Source: Brachypterus glaber (lineage: Eukaryota > Arthropoda > Insecta > Coleoptera > Kateretidae). From it: a DNA stretch of 64,000 nucleotides. The position numbers were made by a program, and so were the translations under genes. This document shows, piece by piece, positions 47,386 to 59,400 of the stretch; position 1 is the stretch's first letter; every line of letters begins with the position of its first letter. Location of the stretch: positions 43,165,249-43,229,248 of the forward strand of contig OY294050.1 in assembly GCA_958510825.1 (NCBI GenBank). The letters are read 5' to 3'. Under the pieces are notes generated by a model. That model made no database searches. It had not been told where the DNA came from and saw only the letters and a list, made by a program, of their open reading frames with translations.

Positions 47386-48678
47386 TAGGGTGGGTTAAAA
47401 AAAAGCCCTTTTTTTTACTTTATACTCGGTTGCTAGACACCTCTAGAAAATTGTCACCAAATATAAGCTCGTAATTTTGATAAAAAGGTTCTCCGCTTTA
47501 CAATTTTCCATTTTTTCCTCAGTATTAGAAACAAAAATTCATATCTCTTTGACCACTGATCGCTAAAAAGTATCTCTCCTCATATTCTTGTACGAAATCG
47601 AACGCTCTACAAAAAAGGTCTCTTACAATTTTTTCGTAAACCTCACTGTTTAAAAGATATCAAAGGTTAAAGTTTGATTATTTTAAGAGACATTTCTGTT
47701 TTGCTTATGAATTTTATAACTCGCTTACAAAAAATTGTTATGAATTGCGCAATTCATAATTTTGTAGGAAATTAACTGCTCTACAAAAATGGTCTCTTAT
47801 GATTTGTCGATTAAATTAATCGTTTAAAAGATATTCATCGTCAAACTTTAATGCATACTAATTTCTTCCTATGAAAAGAGAAATGTTTTTTACTATTTGT
47901 CTCCTTTTTTTTTAGTCCTACGTATGTTCGGTTATATCGAAAAAAAAAATTTGTGCATTATTTCTAACTCAGAGTCAATGATTTATTAAATTTTGAAAAA
48001 AATAATGATAAAATAATAAGTTATTTTAAAGATAAATTTTATGAAAATATTATTAAAATAAAAGTTTCAAATAAATTTTCGAAATGGAAACTTCTAAGAG
48101 TTACTCTTACGATAGAAACTCAAATTTGTATAAATTTTCGTGAAACTCATAAATTAAATTGAAATTTTTCGAATTATTCATCAAAAACTATTAAAATTAG
48201 TAAGCATTGAAGTGTGACGATGGATATCTTTTAAACGCTTAATTTAATCGACAAATCATAAGAGACCATTTTTGTAGAGCAGTTAATTTCCTACAAAACT
48301 ATGAATTGCGCAATTCATAACAATTTTTTGTAAGCGAGTTATAAAATTCAAAAGCAAAACAGAAATGTCTCCTAAAATAATCAAACATTAACCTTTGATA
48401 TCTTTTAAACGGTGAGGTTTACGAAAAAATTGTAAGAGACCTTTTTTGTAGAGCGTTCGATTTCCTAAAAGAATATGAAATACTTTTTAACGAACAGTTT
48501 TCAAAGAGATATGAATTTTTGTTTCTAATACTGAGGAAAAAATGGAAAATTGTAAAGCGGAGAACCTTTTTATCAAAATGAAGAGCTCATATTTGGTGAA
48601 AATTTTCTAGAGGTGTCTAGCAACCGATTTTTCAGAGTATAAAGTAAAAAAAATAGTCGGTTTTTTTGACCCACCCTA
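47386..48678. mobile_element. 1293-bp long-hairpin element, hAT-like, with 8-bp target duplication
   Basis: TAGGGTGGG at the left and CCCACCCTA at the right are flanked by ATGCACCT on both sides (47378-47385 and 48679-48686). The arms are about 500-590 bp of near-complementary sequence, so the element folds almost completely. Eight-base duplications and a YAGGGTGG terminus fit hAT. It sits 68 bp upstream of the splice acceptor of exon 1. Confidence 0.85.
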
Positions 48679-48686
48679 ATGCACCT

Positions 48687-50393
48687 AGTATGCGAAGTAA
48701 GTCTTTAGTGTTCGAGACTGAAGTTGTTTTGCTGAGACGGAGTCTAGGCAAAAAATCAGTCGAGAACACTTAAGCCAGTTCGCATACGTGGTGCATATAC
48801 TATTTTTTCTACTACCTCAAGCTAGCAACTCCAAATATCAGTTAAAAATAAAGTTTAAAAATTATTTTGACATAGCTGTCAGTTTGACAAATAAATTGAA
48901 AAAAGTTAGTAGTAGTCTCAAAAAAATTTCATTATTGACCGTCGTCAATGAACAATGCTTAACAACGGTCAATAATAAATGAGTTCCCTGATTTTATTGG
49001 TTGTCAAGGTAAACAAGCCTTGACAACGATAGATAATATGTAAGCTAGCACTTAATTAGGTAGTAGAAAAAAGTACATTTTTAATATTTATAGTTAAAAA
49101 GTTATTAAATTATAAAAGATAATAACCAAACAAAAGTTATAAATAACTTTATTAAGTATTCACGGTGGTATGAAATCAAGATCTAGTACAACTTCAAAAT
49201 AACTGTATTTTAATTAATTACACAGGCTCACAAAAAAAAAGTTTTCTGTGATGGGGATGTATTTCGGAATGCTGAACACGAATCTGTCGTAAAAAAAGAA
49301 TTTTACGGGCTTATTCTTTTGCTACAGTGAAATAATATGAGATTTTTAACATTTTAGACAGTTTTTTCAGTGTAGCAAAAAAATGAGCACATGAAGTGCC
49401 TTTTTTATGTCATATTAGTGTTTATATTCCCAAAATACATAAGAATAGATGGGTCTCAACCCCAGCAGAGACAACTTTTTTATGGGCCTGTGTTATTTAG
49501 AGCTCTGCAGTCATTTGTAGAATAAATTTTAAAAATATATGGATGCGTTTTCGAGACCAATAATTTTAATTCGCTTTAACAAAAAAAAATAAAACATTAA
49601 AAAAAAATAAAATTTCAACAGTGTAAAATTAATTAAATAAATAAATAAATAAATAAATAATTAATTATCACAAGTGGTAATGAAATTTTCGATAATTTTA
49701 TTATGAGCTTTTAATAAATTGATAGATGGGTATTTTTTAAAATGGAAAGGTGGGTCCTGTGTTACATCATTTTAAAGCTTATAAAATTCTCCATTTACCT
49801 ATATATTTTTTAATTTTTGTCAAAATTTCTCTAAAAAATGAAACAGTTTTATAAAAATTACCATTTTATAATGAAAAAACGTAAATTATACTTTTAAACT
49901 AATTTTAATTGGCATAAATAAAAATTTACAAAAAAAAAAAAATAACATTTTAGAAGCTGAAAGTATCGCAGAACTTGATTATCTCTTTTAGTTTTCGAGA
50001 AAATCGCTGGGTAAATGGAATTGGGACACCCGGTATAGTCAACAACTTTTGATCAGGTTTGTAGTAATTACGTGCATCTCTAAAAACTCCTTAAAAGAGC
50101 CCGAGATCTCTTAGGAAGCGATGATGAAAATTTAAAGTTTGTATGTCAAAGCGTTTTTGAAACATCGTAGTGTTTTATTTCAACTTTATTTCGAATGTAT
50201 TTAAAAAAGTGTATTAAAGTCTCGTATGAAAATCGTTTTTCTCATAAAGACAACATTTTTTATAAACTAAATTAAATTGTTTGATATTTACAAATTTAAT
50301 TTAGTTTATTAATTCAGATACCACTGTAAAAGGTGACCTCCTAGCGTTTAGGATTCAATTGGCGGCAATGTCCACCGTGGCATTGATTAATCT
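48687..50393. other. Upstream intron or flank, nothing recognised
   Basis: AT-rich with a short (AATA)n tract near 49636-49662 and a terminus-like GGGACACCCGGTATA at about 50020 lacking a partner. No gene is supported. Confidence 0.45.
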
Positions 50394-50573
50394 GCCCCCT
50401 ATCGACAGCGTGCAATAGGTTCTTGAAACCAATAACTGCTTCCTTTTTTGGACTGTCGATAGGTTTATCCAGTCTCTGCTTTTAGCAGTAGATGTCGCTA
50501 GCTGTTTTTGCTTTTCCTTACATCGATTTTTAAACTCTATATAGAGATATATGGAAAGGATTTGATTTTCGTA

Positions 50574-50650
50574 GTTGTCCCTACTACCGATATGTGGCTC
50601 TGAAGAGTGCTAAAAAGCACGAAATCGATCAGTCACTTCGGAGGGACGAC
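50574..50650 (+). ncRNA. Candidate type I hammerhead ribozyme
   Basis: The catalytic core is intact: CTGAAGA (50600-50606), stem II GTGC/GCAC with loop TAAAAA (50607-50620), GAAA (50621-50624), then TCGATC with C50630 as cleavage nucleotide after U. Stem I pairs GTGGCT (50594-50599) with AGTCAC (50631-50636). It then continues as CCGA/TCGG and GTTGTCCC/GGGACGAC across internal loops. Stem III is the palindrome ATCGAT without a loop, as in dimer-active ribozymes of Penelope-like elements and satellite-type repeats. A CTATCGACAG/CTGTCGATAG hairpin lies at 50399-50462 and may belong to the same element. Confidence 0.68.
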
Positions 50651-51154
50651 TGCGTTAATCAAACAAAAGTCGTTTTAAGGAATAGTAAAATGTTTTATAT
50701 AAACATTTTTTATATTTTGTATTAAAATGATAGCAGAACTTTAAATAAATAAGTTTAAAAAAAAGAGCTATTTTAAAGTTGTACTAAATGTTGATTCCAA
50801 CCACTGTTTATTTCTTTTTGAATCGTTTTACTAATTTTCAAACTACTAAATGCTAAAATAATTTATTATAATTAACTACAGATAGGCGGGATGCTATTAG
50901 GTCTTATGCGAAGAAAATTACGACTTTAATTAAGTGGAAATTCAAAATGCTTACTACGGTAAAATTTACAAACGTGCATTTTATTTAATTACAAATTGTT
51001 TATCTAAAATGAGGAGGTACACTAAATAAACAGAAAATAGGCTTTTCGTAAATAGAAAACGATTTAATTAAGGATAATAAATCCAAACTTATTAAATGTA
51101 TAACTGAAAAACCTTTCTAACTAAAAAATCGCTTTCCATGCTACAATAATTGCC

Positions 51155-51335
51155 GTAGAAAAAGAGTTTTTCTGCTACTGCTTTAGAATGTAAGCAAATA
51201 CACACACTTTTCAACCACATAATGAATCCATTCTATCTCTAGATACGGTATTAATATTCCGTATCAAGTGTTAGAATGAGCACATGTAGTGCCATCTCTT
51301 GTTTATAAAAGTAAAGAAAACTGTAGCAACATTAG

Positions 51336-51401
<66 letters not shown>

Positions 51402-51482
51402 ACCATGAAAGAAGTTTTGCGTTAAAATTACATAAAGTTTATTAGTTTTTCTTAATATTTGACCAGTTTTTTACCAATTTTT
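51155..51482 (-). mobile_element. GTATACTACAG family fragment, inverted, cut by the assembly gap
   Basis: Reverse-complement match to 25890-26165, including GGCACTACATGTGCTCATTC and AGATACGGTATTAATATTCC. An (AT)n run (51339-51398) has expanded at the spot where the 25467 copy has only ATATATAT. The copy breaks off at the Ns. Confidence 0.75.
51339..51398. repeat. (AT)n microsatellite, ~60 bp
   Basis: An uninterrupted AT dinucleotide run inside a transposon fragment, 84 bp before the assembly gap. Confidence 0.95.
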
Positions 51483-51682
51483 NNNNNNNNNNNNNNNNNN
51501 NNNNNNNNNNNNNNNNNNNNNNNNNNNNNNNNNNNNNNNNNNNNNNNNNNNNNNNNNNNNNNNNNNNNNNNNNNNNNNNNNNNNNNNNNNNNNNNNNNNN
51601 NNNNNNNNNNNNNNNNNNNNNNNNNNNNNNNNNNNNNNNNNNNNNNNNNNNNNNNNNNNNNNNNNNNNNNNNNNNNNNNNNN
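51483..51682. other. Assembly gap (200 N)
   Basis: Exactly 200 unknown bases. The true length may differ; sequence on the left is a repeat copy that does not resume on the right. Open frames spanning the gap are artefacts. Confidence 0.99.
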
Positions 51683-52683
51683 CTGTGATTTTAAACCTGT
51701 GACATTCATATTTTACATTTTATGGCATAACTTTTTTTACGTGTTTAAACCAATGAATTGGAGTGGGGGAACAGGATTCCAATGTCAGCCATGTTTATCC
51801 GCGACAGTTAAAATTTTTCACTCTAGGTGGTGCGATTTAGTAACTTTTTGTCTTATTAGTACTTTGTCTTCCTTTAGTAGTTTGAATTTCTCACACTAGG
51901 CGGCAAATTTGGTAACTTATAGGGAATTTCATCTTGAGAGTACTTTCTGGTAATACCGCTTAATTTCTTCTGATCTTAGCTGCCAGGCAATCCAAATATC
52001 ATCATGGTGTTTGTTAATGACTAGTATTGGTATGTTTTTATTAGTTTTTTATCCTATAGATTTTATACTTTTATACAAAAAAACGTCCTTTAAAAAGTTG
52101 CAAAACATATCATTTTTGTTTTGTTCTTTAAAAGTTAAAAACATTTTTTTAACCAAGGTTAGATATGGATTCATATCTGACCTGTATGGCTTTTGATTAT
52201 ACCACATAGATCGCGGAACTATCGCCTCATCTGTAGACAACTGTGGTTTTCGAATAAAATAACCATTTCATCTGCTATGCCGCTTACTGTTATAATTAAT
52301 AATACTAATAATAATAATAATTTCTGTTTATTTCTAATAAAAACAATAACAAGTAATATTTATTTATATAGTATATGGTTTATACCGAGACCAGTAATAG
52401 GAAATAACAACGACCCACTTATATAAATTATTATGTAGTTGAAATGTAAGGTGAGGTTAGAAATCTGTAACATTTCTGTAGAAAATTATTGACTTGCTAA
52501 TAGATGGCACCACGTAATTAGACGTTTGTTTACACGGTAATTTGTTTAAAATTGTGAATTTTACAATGTAATGTGTTATTTATTTATGTGAATAAAATTA
52601 TGTTCTAAACACATAAAAAATTACATTTTTAATTCTCGAGATGCTAATTTGGCCTAGGATGTTTAATTTTCTTATTAGGTTAG
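51683..52683. other. Nothing recognised
   Basis: Short open frames and an (ATA)n tract near 52290-52320 only. No similarity to a known protein could be read. Confidence 0.45.
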
Positions 52684-53257
52684 AATTGTATATTCTATAA
52701 CTAGTATGGAATAGACAATATTTCGCGCGAGCGGAAAGTTTGTCATACGAGCCAGCACGCGAGTATGACGGTCTCGCGAGCGTGGTATGACTATTCCATA
52801 CGTGTTGTAGACTATACTTTTTCTTCGACTGCAAATATGAAACACTGTATGGCTTTAAAGTGCGGACAAGGTTAAAAACCATGTTTTTTGTGGCTTGACA
52901 TTGTAAATGCAATAAAACACATATTTTTAAATAAAGCAATTTATGTTATTTAATAATTTTATCAAATCAGTGCTTAAAAAAGATTTTTATTTAATTTTAG
53001 CACATATTTACAAATTATAATGCAAAATTTGAAGGTTATGTCAGATTTTTGTGACAGATATCAGGTTTAAATATTTAACAATAGATGGAGCAGTTTTAAT
53101 TTTTGGAACTAAATTGATAAAAAACTGGTCAAATATTAAGAAAAACTAATAAACTTTATGTAATTTTAACGCAAAACTTTAAATTGCATTAAACTATTCA
53201 ATATTTCAAGGTAAAATAAATATATTTTTGCTAATTTTGCTACAGTTTTCTTTACTA
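52684..53257 (+). mobile_element. GTATACTACAG family copy, truncated
   Basis: It matches 25490-26010 in the same orientation, including the internal hairpin region and GAAACACTGTATGGCTTTAA. It ends abruptly at TTTTCTTTACT, after which unrelated sequence follows. Confidence 0.75.
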
Positions 53258-53518
53258 AAAGTCCAAACCAAAATTCTTGTCATAACAATGGCTGCCATCC
53301 ATATATGGATGGAAAAATATATTTGTCAATCGGCCAGACAGCATTCCAGCACTCCCCAATTTATGTATCGGTTTAAACAGACTGTATCATAATAAATGAA
53401 CAAAAAATATTCACATTTTTTATATTAATGGTATAAAAACTCTATAGAATGCAATACATTACTTATTAGAATGAAAATGCAATACATTTTTAAAACCCAG
53501 TAAAATCTAATAAAATTC

Positions 53519-53944
53519 AATGGAGCTCTCTACAAATAGAATTATGAAACAAAAGACGTCTACCCTATCTCTATCTCATTTGTGCTACACTTTCCAGCCA
53601 ACCAAATAAATACTGTATTTGTTTTTCATACAACAAATACAGTATTTATTTGGTTGGCCAGAAAGTGTAGACTGAGATGCACGAACGAACATAGCTAAAG
53701 TGAATCTGTATACAGATTCTATAGAATAAGATAATTCTACTAAAATTTAGATGGCGCCAGTAATTTCTTTAATAAAGATAATATAGTTACACTTTTCGCC
53801 CGGCCAAATAAATATTGTATTTGTTCAACAAAGAACAAATACAGAATTTGTTTGTTTGGGTGGAAGTGGGAGTGTATGTATGTCTTCTATCCTTTTTGGG
53901 TAGAACTTTTGTCCCTGTCTAATCTAACGGGAGAAATCGCCATT
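53519..53944 (-). mobile_element. Repeat family A short variant, opposite orientation (426 bp)
   Basis: Reverse complement of the 46249 variant: starts AATGGAGCTCTC and ends GGGAGAAATCGCCATT. It holds a single CTACACTTTCCAGCCAACCA hairpin, without the tandem duplication seen at 46512-46660. Confidence 0.75.
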
Positions 53945-54018
53945 AAATTTATCTTGTTTTGATATGGTTTCATTCGGAATATTGTATCCGATTTTAGCGT
54001 ATGTAAGAGCTACTATTA

Positions 54019-55814
54019 CACTACCCGACAACTTTTGAAATATACTATTTATGATATATATTGGGTCTAGAAGTGTTTTTTCCCCTGATTTCATATCCGT
54101 TTTCAGAATTTTTCTATCACGTCACAGTTTTGATATACAGGGCGTTTTATAACAAAAAAAGGCATTTTTTTAAATGTCGGGGGATTTTACATTTATAAAT
54201 ATTTTTTTTTTCAAATTAGGTACACTTGTTAAAAATTTGTGTGCTTTTCGAATATTTTAATTTTTTTTAAATATCGATTTTCATTTGTTTTTTTATAATA
54301 AAAAGAAAAAGTTTTTTCGTTGCCAAAATTTCAAAAGATGGAATTTTTCGATGTAACTATGAAAAAAACACTCTGTATTTATCTGGATTCATTTCGATTT
54401 CAATTTCTTTTTAAAGGACCTTCTGGAAGCGGCGCAATATTAATTTTAAGTCCGTTATGTCAGCTATTTTAACAGCAATTTGCATACTTCAAGAACCATA
54501 AGTAGGCTTTGGACCAGAGTTTGACATTTTAAGTCAATGTTCTATTTACTTCTTAAGATACAGTTTTTTAATCTTATTTATTTTTATCATTTAAGATACA
54601 GTTTTTAATCTTATTTATTTTTATAATTTATTTGTTTATTTTATTACATCGGCACTTAGTGCTACTAAGAGTGCCGATGTATTGAAATCTTCGCGTCAAA
54701 ATCTTTGACCAGGTTTTTTTCACATTTCTCGACGTTTTAGACCATTCTGAGTCGAAATCAGTAAAAAAAATTTTTGCGTCCGTCTGTCTGTCTGACTGTC
54801 TGGGTATAAACTCTCTAACTCCATTTCTACATGAGATATCGACTTGCGGTTTTTTGCATATTGTTTCTTATCGCTGATTAGATTTTGGGGGTAAACGATT
54901 GGTGGTAAGGGGGTAAAAATAGGGTAAAACTCCTATTTTTAGCGTTTTTTGTTTATAATTAAGGCAGTTATTATTGTATTTGGTTAATTTACCACTTAGG
55001 TATATAAAATAATTTTAAATTGGTCAAAAAATTTTATAAACAACGTTTTCCTAAAACACATTGTTTTCGAGATATTGGCGTTTAAAGCAGTAAAAGGTTT
55101 TTTTAGCATATTTCACATATTTATAAACCGATTTCAAAAAATTATATTTTAAATAAAAGTTCTTTTTAAGCCCTATAAAAAATGTTATATGTTTTTTTTT
55201 TAGTGTACAATAGTGCCGATGTTTTGACAGGGTGCTTGCAACGTTTCATCTAGTTAATTGATTGAATAATTTAACTTGATTTAAAACGTCAAATTTTTGT
55301 ACAAAGCCTAATTATAATTTTTGCATACTTTAAGAACAATAATTATTGTTCTTAAAGTATGCAAAACGCTGTTAAAATATCTGACGTAATTGACTTAAAA
55401 TTGATATTGTGCCGCTTCCAGAAGGTCCTTCAAAAAAATATTGAAACCAAATTGAAGCCATATAAATACAGAGTGTTTTTTTGTTAGTTACATCGAAAAA
55501 TTCCATCTTTTGAAATTTTGGCAACGAAAAAACTTTTTCTTTTTATTATAAAAAAAACAAATGAAAATCGATATTTAAAAAAAATTCGAAAAGCACACAA
55601 ATTTTTAACATGTGTACCAAATTTGAAAAAAAAATATTCATAAATGTGAAATCTCCCGACGTTCAAAAAAATGCCTATTTTTATTATAAAACATCCTGTA
55701 TATCAAAATTGTGACGTGATGGAAGAATTCTAAAAACGGATTTGAAATCAGGAGAAAAAATACTTCTAGACCCTATATATCTCATCAATAGTATATAAAT
55801 CATGTCGGGTAGTG
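54019..55814. mobile_element. 1.8-kb element with ~480-bp terminal inverted repeats
   Basis: CACTACCCGACA at the left and TGTCGGGTAGTG at the right begin arms that pair over about 480 bp (for example ACCTTCTGGAAGCGGC / GCCGCTTCCAGAAGGT). TTA flanks both sides, suggesting a 3-bp duplication. The centre contains a nested repeat at 54643-55255. No transposase remains. Confidence 0.75.
54643..55255 (+). mobile_element. CATCGGCACTTAG repeat, short copy nested in the long-inverted-repeat element
   Basis: Colinear with 34917-36040 but lacking its interior. It starts with the same hairpin and ends with GTGCCGATGTTTTGACAGGG. Confidence 0.7.
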
Positions 55815-55917
55815 TTACTTACTAAATTATAACAAAATTTTACTATTCTTGTTCTATTAAATTATATGTAGGTATATTTGTATTTTATTTATATTTATAT
55901 TTAATTATAATTTAAAA

Positions 55918-56244
55918 TCAGGACTTATTTATAAAATAGACTGCAAAAATTGTACGAAGTTTTATTTAGGTGAAACAAAAAATATTCTCAAATCTAGGGT
56001 ATCACAGCATAAATCCAGTTGTAAAAATATCTGTTATAAGGATAAAACAGCCCTCAGCACTCACTATTTCAATGAAGGTCATTTTTTCGACTTCGATAAT
56101 GTTAAAATTTTAGATAGGGAGAAAAATAAATTTAAACGAAAATTTTTAGAAATGGTTCATATTAAATTAAATTCAAATAATACTATAAACTTTAGAAAGG
56201 ATACTCAAAACTTAAGCACTTTATATCTAAACATATTAGGATAA
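55918..56244 (+). pseudogene. Penelope-like element fragment: GIY-YIG endonuclease domain
   Basis: A 108-codon open frame without a start reads SGLIYKIDCKNCTKFYLGET, then KSRVSQHKS, ALSTHYFNEGHFFDF, VKILDREKNKFKRKFLEMVH. The GLIY...YLGET pair, the CxxC between them, the downstream Arg and His and the Glu in FLEM fit the GIY-YIG nuclease that forms the C-terminus of Penelope-like reverse transcriptases. It stops at TAA 56242-56244. The 3' region to about 56440 contains GCCGAAACGTTGG. The reverse transcriptase domain is missing, so this is a 5'-truncated copy. Confidence 0.8.
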
Positions 56245-57542
56245 ATCTTTTCACTAACTCATTAAGACTTATACCTGTACACCTTAATTAATTTTATATA
56301 TTTGTCAAGTTGACTTTTAAAAGTTCAAATATTTTTACTTTATTTTATTTATACATTTATTTTTTAATTCATCCTTGAAAATGGCTGTACAATAAACGCC
56401 GAAACGTTGGAATAAAAGTATTTTTTATAACGTGTTCTAAAAAGCAAGAAAATATACCTACTAAATTATAACTCAATCTGCCATTATATCCTCACATGGT
56501 TTAAACATTATACATAAATTAACACCAGTGAGGGTGATAATTATTTTTTTATGTATATTTTAATGTTCTCATAAAACAATTTTTATTATTTTTTATTGTT
56601 CCAGTTGTTAAAAATATATAATATACTCACAAGTAGACTTTTTTGTCTTTATTTCACGATGAATAATTGTATGTATACATAACCTAACTTTTTATAAAAT
56701 GTTGTTTTTTTAATTATGGTGATTTTGCTTTAAACGGTGGATGAGGGAGCAGGGAGAATACATTTCTGATGAAAAAGATGCAATGCCTTAAAAAGCGTAA
56801 AATAAAACTGTGTGTGTATGAATAACTCTTATTCATAACATTGTGTGTAAGAATAGTCGCTCTAAGAACTTCCATTAAAATTTGGGTGTACTTATCAAAA
56901 AATATAACTTTTTACAACATTAGTTTTGAAAATGCTTGCTCGTAAACTTTTCGACGAAAAGAGCCACATTTTAACATTGAATCATCTTTTTTTTAATAAT
57001 TATAAATGTTGAAGTGCTTCCTATTTATTCACAATAAAAATATTTTATTAGTGCTCAATGTGCATTGCTCATCTCTTATTTAAAAAGCATACCTTTGCTT
57101 ATATCTCAAAATGGGAACACGAGTTAAGGCCTATCCAGAAGCTTGCATAGAAACATAAAACATGACGGCACATGAAGCTAAGCACGGCATCGCATTGTAT
57201 TGTATTTATTATTATGCGAGCCTGTGGATATGCCCTTACATTCTCCGATACGTGATTTTTTGAAAATTGTCAAATATGAGTTACGTCCTTGTTTGATGGG
57301 GGTGTCATTGTTTAAGATCAGGTATTTTATAATGTCATCCGTAACACGTACTTTAGAAAGTGCTAATTGATTAAGAGCGTAGGAAGCTTTTAAGCTTAGG
57401 TAGAATTTTTATTGTATATATTTTAAAAATTTACCTGGATTGCGGTAGCTACATAAAAGGTAAACTACCTAAATAAATAAAATATCTTGTAGCATTGGTA
57501 AAACATTTTTTTTTAATTTTTCTATCTGCTGCAATTAGCTGC
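56245..57542. other. Penelope 3' flank, then nothing recognised
   Basis: After the Penelope tail the sequence is AT-rich without a gene. A lone terminus TGAGTTACGTCCTTGTTTGA at about 57278 relates to the MITE at 41370. Confidence 0.45.
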
Positions 57543-58341
57543 AATTGAGATTTCTCCATTTAGATTAGACAGGGACAAAAGTTCTACCCCAAAAAGGATA
57601 GAAGTAATATCACCAACATAAAGAAAAAAAATCTCCTAGGTTTTATGTTGGCTGCACTGTCAGTAACGCCATTTTATTTAGCCACTGTCATTGTGTGAGC
57701 TGCGTTTGATATTGTTTTGATTTCAGTTTTTTGTGAGTTTTACTAAATATTGTTTTTTTATTGACTATTATAGTACTTTTACGAGTTTTGATATTTAAAT
57801 ATTTTTTACCAAAGGTAAGTTATTTCTTTATACCTTAGATTTAAAGCCTAGGCGAAATTCGTTTGGACTTTTGCAACCCTTGTAAAAACATCTTGGCATT
57901 TTGGTAGCTATAACAGAAATAACGCTCGTCATAAAATTAATTTCTTGAAATGTAGAAACTGGTAACGATATTAAAATATATAATAATATATAGTTAATGA
58001 TAAATATGATAAACATTAAATAAATTTATATTTACTTTTTCATATTTAAGGTTATGTTTTGTGAATAAATAAACAGATTAAGCAACCAACCTAAGAACAA
58101 TTAATAGGATTTATATTTCATTCTTTATTTTACTATTAAATCATCAGTTTTATTTCTTAGCAAAAAATATTCATTTCTTTAGGTTAATTTACAAAAATCA
58201 ACGGTAATTGTTGATAAAATTTGAAAAAAATGCAATATTTTTTTAATTTATGTAAGTTGGTAGTGGCGCGCCGTGCACAAATGAGATAGAGATAGGGTAG
58301 ACGTCTTCTGTTTCATAATTCTAGTTGTACAGAGCTTTATT
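57543..58341 (+). repeat. Interspersed repeat family A, copy 3
   Basis: Full-length, colinear with 27-816 and 36355-37153. The minus-strand frame MPRCFYKGCKSPNEFRLGF is intact. The copy directly abuts the 5' break of a LINE. Confidence 0.8.
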
Positions 58342-58806
58342 AGCTCTTAATAAAAGCTTTTGATCATATAGATCATTATTTACTTTTGCATAAGTTGTAT
58401 TTACTTGCATGTAACCGAGAATTGCTTAAATTGTTTAAAAGTTATATTCTAGATTATTTATTAAATTTAATAATTATAAATAGTTTAGGTTTATAGCATC
58501 TTCGGGCGTCCCGCAAGGGTCAAACTTAGGTCCCTTACTATTCCTTATATTTATAAATGACTTACCAACTTTTATTAAGTGTCTGAAACTATTGTTTGCG
58601 GATGACTTAAAATAATTTTCATCTATATAAAATCTCTATTAGACTGTAAAATATTACAAGATAATCTGGAACCTGTTCATTTATGGTGTGGAAGGAATAG
58701 GTTAAACTTAAATATTTCTAAGTGCAGAATCTTGTCTTTTACTAGAAAAACAAATAAAATAACATATTATTATAATATAAATGGAATAGTATTAGAGCGT
58801 GAATAC

Positions 58807-59400
58807 TTCTATAAGAGTTACTCTTACGATAGAAACTCAAATTTGTATAAATTTTCGTGAAACTCATAAATTAAATTGAAATTTTTCGAAATATTCATCA
58901 AAAACTATTAAAATTAGTATGCATTGAAGTTTGACGATGAATATCTTTTAAACGCTTAATTTAATCGACAAATCATTAGACACCATTTTTGTAGAGCAGT
59001 TAATTTCCTACAAAACTATGAATTGCGCAATTCATAACAATTTTTTGTAAGCGAGTTATAAAATTCAATAGCAAAACAGAAATGTCTCTTAAAATAATCA
59101 AACTTTAAACTTTGATATCTTTTAAACGGCGAGGTTTACCAAAAAATTGTAAGAGACCTTTTTTGTAGAGCGTTCGATTTCCTACAAGAATATAAGGAGA
59201 GATACTTTTTAACGAACAGTTGTCAAAGAGATATCAATTTTTGTTTCTAATACTGAGGAAAAAATGGAAAATTGTAAAGCGGAGAACCTTTTTATAAAAT
59301 TAAGAGCTCATATTTGGTGAGAATTTTCTAGAGGTGTCTAGCAACCGATTTTTCAGAGTATAAAGTAAAAAAAAATAGTCGTTTTTTTTGACTCACCCTA
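58807..59400. mobile_element. Single-arm copy of the hAT-like hairpin element, with 8-bp target duplication
   Basis: These 594 bp match only the right arm of the element at 47386-48678 (from 48092 on) and end in ACTCACCCTA. GTGAATAC flanks both sides (58799-58806 and 59401-59408). The left end TTCTATAAGAG is the internal boundary of the full element, not its terminus. Confidence 0.8.

Noticed and set aside
51452..51899. Open frames spanning the N block
   Set aside because: They depend on unknown bases being read as open.
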